Part shown: positions 59,301-64,000 of the stretch, in pieces
Layout: each line of letters begins with the position of its first letter
Numbering within the stretch: the first letter of the stretch is position 1
DNA from: Asparagopsis taxiformis
Taxonomy: Eukaryota > Rhodophyta > Florideophyceae > Bonnemaisoniales > Bonnemaisoniaceae
Assembly: GCA_030407315.1 (NCBI GenBank)
Contig: JALQPE010000504.1
Span: forward strand, 78,480-142,479
DNA length: 64,000 bases
Direction of reading: 5' to 3'
Notes under the pieces: generated by a model
The model's database searches: none
Seen by the model: only the letters and a program-made list of their open reading frames with translations
What the model was told of the DNA's origin: nothing
Program-made: the position numbers and the translations under genes

Positions 59301-59438
59301 ACCGTGCACATCGTACGAAGTAACTTTCCAGTCAAGCCATTTACGAAACAAATGCACTGGTCGGACCACCGTTTCTATCTCAACCGCTTCTACACCAACA
59401 CTGATTACCAATTCACAGATGATAATGAAGAAGAATAA
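56400..59438 (+). CDS. Plavaka/CACTA-like transposase-like protein
   Basis: This is a 1012-residue intact protein from an ATG in GACATGG context. A zinc finger-like CKYEGCF..CVDAYALALHERTC opens it, as in Plavaka-type (CMC superfamily) transposases. The central region has FPILANYCCDFPEAKEL (about 366), the knuckle HPCHRCYIP (about 391-399) and FEPLHNLHLGISKLIKQC (about 465-480), which fit the family's RNase H-like region. GLKTFKFHLLDHLPGDLQRYGALEHIDAGPYEHSH (642-680) supplies further conserved histidines and acidic residues. A C-terminal region of about 250 residues is beta-rich. Family placement is from remembered motif patterns and is not certain; catalytic residues were not proved. It is convergent with the coiled-coil gene 77 bp away, possibly its partner. 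Confidence 0.65.
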   Translation: MECKYEGCFYYCVDAYALALHERTCRYRFNPSPQHFNNARVPAVTHEPARNGDHDSPQPSSPDPESGRASSSDSPCDASLPPTSTPSRADLLVQSLAASLTTLEYKAGAGRVSEVITILQDPAFSLEKFNSAVRTVEECRHVTASMVETHFRTEGYKSHIIPDKTGKYSAQLYLRDPVDMLRRQLALANDQNTLFHPSPQTAPDGTAIFSHPLHTEFAKTLHQVTRQRVQLSEDPQVVWAEENDPTASSFAGLLQVYSDKSSTSLKSSAIVAYPIHVTLLNFSAPLRRHCIRTGLTIVGYLPYIVNPSSNALFGDEMPTTSSSASRARKIDILHKALEKVFSSLSTAFSSGFPCTDSTATARQCFPILANYCCDFPEAKELSCTRNSTTTTHPCHRCYIPATQLESSAPHQPRSLDDTRSARQESAQEHTTAPLEALSLLEQHSVLESTALLPTNSPLDPYNIFSFEPLHNLHLGISKLIKQCIVHRLSSPDLTTTASHSGTPRTFKKVKKSILAGSNSILSAIERDYYITGLHVDFSKGEKGTNLNGLFTEDGIRGMLAAKDYHHVDMVFPFIAAFIDTCCDEVDTAPLTSICTQYSDLVAWVMKRGRIKHWTAAELESLQNSISYFKQSMLSTLGPFHTTGLKTFKFHLLDHLPGDLQRYGALEHIDAGPYEHSHLLFKQSYRKTSRRRSTAMEETIRHMEFSLATPTGHTPSNTLGNARMISPTDGAVLVRDGFTVALHDFASLLPDATLLVADIDGQPDPATLLPLHNSSFPSGTITLFQQLGDTAAQAFLTLARLRATAEGPPIHDMDISVTVVKSAYVMGGYVPDADDFDPHSGMLRPTNVSRHKQQRVFATSSFGPAKRSQYSFVVISGTADDYRTIWVGRVLALVRLQSPNLFQPVELAFVQYMTCFAPKTAVEKSLGCICLKWSTWDPDNGSVDSNDTASHSAGGPWFDLIPASTISGTVHIVRSNFPVKPFTKQMHWSDHRFYLNRFYTNTDYQFTDDNEEE

Positions 59439-59515
59439 ATCTAAATCGCAGCACTCTATTGATAATGTACTACATGATAAACCTTCTAGTCAACGTCACA
59501 TTTACTGCACTAATT

Positions 59516-61801
59516 TCAACCATCCTCCATTACGCCAAAACCGTTATCAGCAGTGGCTGCATGGCGCCGCTCCATGCCCCCATACTGTGGGGCATTGATT
59601 TCGACATTCAGGTTTGCAGTCAGGTGTCCAGCATATGGGTCAACGACGAAAAGTTCTGCGCCAATTAGTCCTTGCGCAATCACACAATCCATTACAGCAC
59701 CGAGGTTTGACGTAATATGCGATTGAATCCAATCCTCGGACACTAGAACAAGTGATGAGCAGCGGTTTACATCATCAACGACATGAACAATTCCAGACCC
59801 CTCTCCGCTTTGCCACACTTCAACAGCCTCTCTCGTCACAGTACGGCTTGCAAACACATGCCGTGACTGTGCACTAGTCCGCTGTTCGCTCTCGACAACG
59901 TCCGTTTCTTCCCTTGCTTGCGAGCCTTGGAGACAAGACATGCAGTACACCACCATACCAACTAATTGCTGAAAAGCTACCCCCACATATTGACTGTACC
60001 GCCTTGTAAACTCCTTCTGCCGTGCACCTCCTTTCCCCTTCGGTTCATCCAAACACTCCACAGTAGTCACTAGCCAAGCATCCAGGCGCGCCAGCGTTAG
60101 TATGCTCGTCTCTATGTCCATTACTTGTTCTGGTCGTATCGAATAACCCCTGAAGATGTCCAGCACATTCACAGCTACTCGGTTGTTAAACCATGCATCA
60201 CCATTCACTTCCATTTCGAAGCTGTCAGGAACCAAGCCTTTGCTGTATCGCAGCTCTGAGAACGGTGCCGTTCGCCACCTCCCCATATCCAAATCACCGT
60301 TACTTTCCCGTTTCAAAAGCTTCTCAGACGCTTCGCGCTTTTGTTCCTCTCGCTCGTCCATCTCAGCTCGCGTCGTCAGCATCGTGCATCTAGACATTAA
60401 TTTCGTGTACCCCAGCGAACCGAACAATCTGTCCCTCGCATTACGCTTCCGTGCACTCATCACGTCGGACAGTTTCTGCGTCACCTTCACTTTCAATTCC
60501 TTGCTCCCCGCCACAGCCTCTTGACAGCACACACGCTGCTCCTCATCGGAAAACACATCACACCACGGACTTTGACGCAGTACGTGTCGCACCAAGTCAT
60601 TCAGCAGATCACTCTCGTCCCTGTACGAAGGTGTATACCACTGCAGATTCTTGATGATATAGCCCGGAGGGGTAGCAATATATCCTACACCGTTTTCGCT
60701 CCAAAGTGCCCCTTCTACCGGCTCTACCTCGATGGTACGTCCAGTCCAACGTCTCTGCGTTTGTTCCGCTATAGGGTCCAGCTCCATAGTCTCGTTCTTG
60801 CACCACTTTGTCAGGTTTTCCTCAACCGCCCTAAGAACTCCAAGGTATTTCACAGGAATGGCTTTCTGTATTTTCGACTTACCGCCACCGTGATCACTGA
60901 TTCTACCTGTTCTCGCAATTGCAGTAAGGCTGGCATTTTCCGCCTGCAGAGTCTTCACCTTAGCCTCCAACGCAACAATCTCCGTGGTGAGCGCCTTGTT
61001 TGCTATGTCCTGGCTAAACACTTTTTTTTCCAGCTCCGCGATCTTCTTCTTCTGCGCATTGATGCGACTCGCCATTAAATCGATGGATTCCGGCGGATGC
61101 AACCTCTCTGCCCTCACCGTCCCCCCATCTCCCACGCTATCGGGAATATGATGTCCTCCATCGCCAATAGCCTGACGTCGCGGGGGCGTTACGCGCATAT
61201 TTGGCACCAATGACACTCTGTTGTGACGAGGCCCGCACTCCGGCTGCTCTCTCCCCTCAGTACCACCTGACCGCCGATGATAGTTGGCATCCTGTGAACG
61301 TTGCTCAGAAACAACATCCCTTGCCGCTATCCTCGGGTCCCTGACTGCATTACCTGCTGGGGCTGATGTACTCGGCATAGTTGGCGCAGTGGGGGTCACA
61401 GCCTCCAGTGTCTCGGGAACCCCCGGCTGGGACTCCGTCTGCAGCACCTCCGCATCTGCCAACCCGGGAGGAACTACCTTTGCCATAGCACTCTGCCGCA
61501 ATTCCAACATGTTTTGAGCCACTATCATGTCATCATCATGATGTTCACTGTCCCTGCGAGCACGCTTGCCTCGGTCAAGCCCCATCTCTCTCCGCGCCGT
61601 TCCTCCTTCCTCACTTTCTCGCTGCGGATCCCCAGTTCTGCGCCGGTCCGTCTTGCGACTACCGGACCGCGGTTCAATGCTGCCGGTAGGCCCAGACCGC
61701 TTCTTCGCACGGGATTGTCGGGCACTCGATACAGCAGCTGCTGACCGGGTTTTCTGGAGGCCCGGAGGCTTTGGAGCTTTCTTCGCAATACGCGGCGGCA
61801 T
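59516..61801 (-). CDS. coiled-coil protein beside the transposase
   Basis: The intact 761-residue frame starts at an ATG. Residues 1-110 are basic and disordered, and an arginine-rich stretch (about 160-215) follows. A strong coiled coil is at about 242-296 (MASRINAQKKKIAELEKKV, ALEAKVKTLQAENASL). The C-terminal half is helical: QKLSDVMSARKRNARDRLFGSLGY, WFNNRVAVNVLDIFRG, SQYVGVAFQQLVGMVVYCM. The ARKRNARDRLFGSLGY segment resembles the KSRDHVRNRFIRDLGF segment of module A/B ORF1, so these may be distant relatives, each beside a transposase-related or ParB gene. No catalytic motif seen. Confidence 0.55.
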   Translation of the reverse strand: MPPRIAKKAPKPPGLQKTRSAAAVSSARQSRAKKRSGPTGSIEPRSGSRKTDRRRTGDPQRESEEGGTARREMGLDRGKRARRDSEHHDDDMIVAQNMLELRQSAMAKVVPPGLADAEVLQTESQPGVPETLEAVTPTAPTMPSTSAPAGNAVRDPRIAARDVVSEQRSQDANYHRRSGGTEGREQPECGPRHNRVSLVPNMRVTPPRRQAIGDGGHHIPDSVGDGGTVRAERLHPPESIDLMASRINAQKKKIAELEKKVFSQDIANKALTTEIVALEAKVKTLQAENASLTAIARTGRISDHGGGKSKIQKAIPVKYLGVLRAVEENLTKWCKNETMELDPIAEQTQRRWTGRTIEVEPVEGALWSENGVGYIATPPGYIIKNLQWYTPSYRDESDLLNDLVRHVLRQSPWCDVFSDEEQRVCCQEAVAGSKELKVKVTQKLSDVMSARKRNARDRLFGSLGYTKLMSRCTMLTTRAEMDEREEQKREASEKLLKRESNGDLDMGRWRTAPFSELRYSKGLVPDSFEMEVNGDAWFNNRVAVNVLDIFRGYSIRPEQVMDIETSILTLARLDAWLVTTVECLDEPKGKGGARQKEFTRRYSQYVGVAFQQLVGMVVYCMSCLQGSQAREETDVVESEQRTSAQSRHVFASRTVTREAVEVWQSGEGSGIVHVVDDVNRCSSLVLVSEDWIQSHITSNLGAVMDCVIAQGLIGAELFVVDPYAGHLTANLNVEINAPQYGGMERRHAATADNGFGVMEDG

Positions 61802-61980
61802 AATGAAGCTTTCCCGGAAGCGATGGAACGATTGAGTTGCACGAGATACAAAAAAGATTGCTGTATAGTGTCGGTAACCACAACGGTCTGCGATGAACGT
61901 TCAGGTCAGGTCAAGTACCGGATAATACGCCAACAGCCCAGATTGTATACGGTAGGCAGTCATCAACAGTATTTAATGAG

Positions 61981-63600
61981 GTACAATTACAGCTGTCGAG
62001 CTAGGCCGCGAGCACCCCTATGTCCGGAAGACGTCCTGATTTGAATTAAAATTTGGGCTATTCTCAAAAACATGCACATGTGAACATGTTTTGAGATGGG
62101 GGTGTGCCGTACGGCACAATCGACCGCCCAAATCGATGTTTTTGCAATATTTTTTTGTGCCCGAAATTTAGAATTTCTGGGCTGGCCAGCAATGCAATCG
62201 AGCTGGACATCCACCGGACGTCCATTTCAGGTTGGTCGTGAGAGAGCGGGGCGGGACCATGATGGAACAAGGACCAAGACCTGTCCCTGGCGTATTGAGC
62301 CTGAAATTGACCCTTCGTCAGACGCCATTTAGCCTTACAGTTGGTGCTTACAGAAGCCAGTGATGACCCCGCTCGGGGCGGCGGTCGGTTCCTGGGGCCG
62401 TTGTGGCCAAATTAGACACCCTGATTTGAATTAAAATTTGGGCTATTCTCAAAAAACATGCACATGTGAACATGTTTTTGAAATGGGGGTGTGCCCGTAC
62501 GGCACAATCGGCCGCCCAAATCAAGGTTTTTTACAATATTTTTGCTGCCCGAAATTCTACAATTTCTGGGCTGGCCAGTAATGCATTAGCTATGTGCTCT
62601 AAACCGATTCTAACAAGCAGAAAGAATCCTCTCCTTCATGACGATGCTCTCGAATTGAGTGCAATGCAACGGACTCCCTCCAGGAGAACGACAAAGCATC
62701 GTCTTTTGCAAGACATTTTCGTACGAAAAATAATCGAAACACATATTTGACTTTAACCTAACAGCTATCGCGAGCACCGTACTCAGCTAAATTCCTCTGT
62801 AATTTCCTTCCTCCAACCAATCAATAGCCGCTTGGTCACAGGCTTAAAAGCCTTCCACTATTTGTCCTATCCATCGAAGAGGGTTCGATCCAGGCCTTGA
62901 TGGGTGTGGAACCCGAGAACTTGAAAATGGAACATATTGCGACAGAGATGAGATGTCATTCTCTTTCGTTTACTTTTTTCTAACAAGATTCTAAACGTCT
63001 ACGCAGCGGAACGAACCCAATGTCGTCCGTCCGTTTTCAGCCCGGTGAGATGTTTTTGCCATTAACGGAGGTGGAGGCGGCTATGGAGGAAGCCTGCGGT
63101 TCGGGTATTCTTTCCATTAACGGAGGTGGAGGTGGCGGCTTTGGAGGAAGCCTGGAGAACATGTGAGATGTCAGTACCCATGGATCACAAGAAAAACATG
63201 TAGAGGTCCAGTTTGGATATTGTTGCCATTAACGGAGGCGGAGGAGGCGGCTACGGTGGAAGCCTGGAGAGCATGTGAGATGTCAGTACCCATGGATCAC
63301 ATGAAGAACATGTTGAGGTGCGGTTCGGATATTCTTTCCATTAACGGAGGCGGAGGAGGCGGCTACGGTGGAAGCCTGGAGAAGAATAGAATAGTCCTAT
63401 ACCCATGGATCACAAGTAGACGTAGTTGGGCTCCTTTTCGAAGCCCATTCGTCTCTTGAATAAATTAGCACCCAAATCATATACGATTGCCGAGGTTGAC
63501 ACCCCGTATGTCTCGTTGGTAGAAATAGCAGGGGTTCCACCACTCAGCTGGCGGGAAGTAGTTACTGATTATATGAGATATGGCTTAGCTCCCGCCAAAA
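61981..63600. repeat. 1.7-kb dispersed repeat, copy 2
   Basis: This segment aligns with 4766-6500 in the same orientation: the TTACAGCTGTC start, the two-unit block (62030-62590), the GGTTCGATCC stretch (62886), and the glycine-rich minisatellite (63058-63400). It lacks the left arm of the 43-bp palindrome. Here the repeat runs on past 63600 into sequence that module A has cut off in copy 1. It lies upstream of the coiled-coil gene at 61801 (minus strand). Confidence 0.8.
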
Positions 63601-63682
63601 CCGATAGCTCTGGGCTCAGGTTCTCCAATGTGGTTATTACGAATGTGTTCTGACAATGGTAGAAGACGAATATCTGCATCCT

Positions 63683-63880
63683 GCTTTGAATTAAAATTTG
63701 GGCTATTCTCAAAAACATGCACATGTGAACATGTTTTTGAGATGGGGGTGTGTGCCGTACGGCACAATCGACCGCCGAAATCGATGTTTTTTGCAATATT
63801 TTTTCTGCCCGAAATTGTAGAATTCTGGGCTGGCCAGCAATGCATCTGAGTCGGACATCCCCACGTCCAGTGGCCGTCCG
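63683..63880. repeat. terminal repeat unit, single copy
   Basis: A further unit with the CAAAAACATG hairpin (here a perfect 10-bp stem) and GCCGTACGGC. It ends in a new GACATCC-rich stretch (63855-63890). The last bases to 64000 show no feature. Confidence 0.8.
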
Positions 63881-64000
63881 GATGTCGCTCACCTGGTAAG
63901 CGTGAGGCACCTGTGTCACACCTATGTGACTGGCGGCTTGCAGTACAACACTCAAAGGCAGGGAATCACAATCTTTTTAAATTTTTTCTCTACCACGTAT

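Overview
The window is from a eukaryotic nuclear genome and is almost entirely mobile and repetitive DNA. Evidence for this is a complete chromodomain Ty3/Gypsy element with matched LTRs, a broken Ty1/Copia element, DDE-type transposases with eukaryotic zinc-finger and Tudor-like parts, a SET domain, Kozak-like starts (ACCATGG) and long AT-rich spacers. I see no ordinary single-copy housekeeping gene, so the host lineage (fungus, oomycete, alga or other protist) cannot be fixed. Coding regions are intron-poor and base composition is near 50 percent GC by eye.

Layout. 1-5.4 kb: a ParB-like gene, a charged tandem-repeat region and a 2OG-Fe(II) dioxygenase on the minus strand, flanked by a 433-bp exact direct repeat. 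5.4-6.5 kb: a repeat segment whose second copy lies at 62.6-63.6 kb. 6.5-13.1 kb (module A) and 15.9-24.0 kb (module B): two diverged copies of one element with conserved gene order, ORF1(+), ORF2(-), ParB-like(+). Module B continues ParB into a DNA aminomethyltransferase and a SET domain. A 5'-proximal Copia fragment (13.3-15.9 kb) lies between them. 24.2-24.6 kb: a nest of palindromic mini-elements. 25.2-31.0 kb (locus C): a DUF7869/DDE transposase-like gene and a ParB plus methyltransferase pair, all on the minus strand. 32.3-33.4 kb: an internally deleted, frameshifted relative of that transposase. 33.4-38.3 kb: low-complexity DNA and gene relics. 38.5-53.4 kb (locus D): a second 2OG dioxygenase gene on the minus strand, split by a 12.09-kb Gypsy insertion with a 5-bp target duplication. 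53.5-55.8 kb: a 43-bp satellite, degenerate repeats and a 38-bp palindrome. 56.4-61.8 kb: a Plavaka/CACTA-like transposase convergent with a coiled-coil protein. The right end repeats the sequences of the left end.

How the genes fit together. A ParB-fold domain recurs four times. Three of the four are linked to a nucleic-acid or chromatin-modifying enzyme: a beta-class aminomethyltransferase twice, a SET domain once, and a 2OG-Fe(II) dioxygenase once. Several separate reading frames would fuse if single-base indels, mostly in short G/C runs, were corrected. That suggests ParB-dioxygenase and ParB-methyltransferase-SET multidomain proteins, although assembly errors at homopolymers are a real alternative. 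Palindromic repeat arrays at one end of modules A and B, beside ParB-bearing genes, could be binding sites. The best candidate for an undescribed system is this family of eukaryotic mobile elements that carry a phage-like ParB-methyltransferase module and chromatin or DNA modification enzymes.
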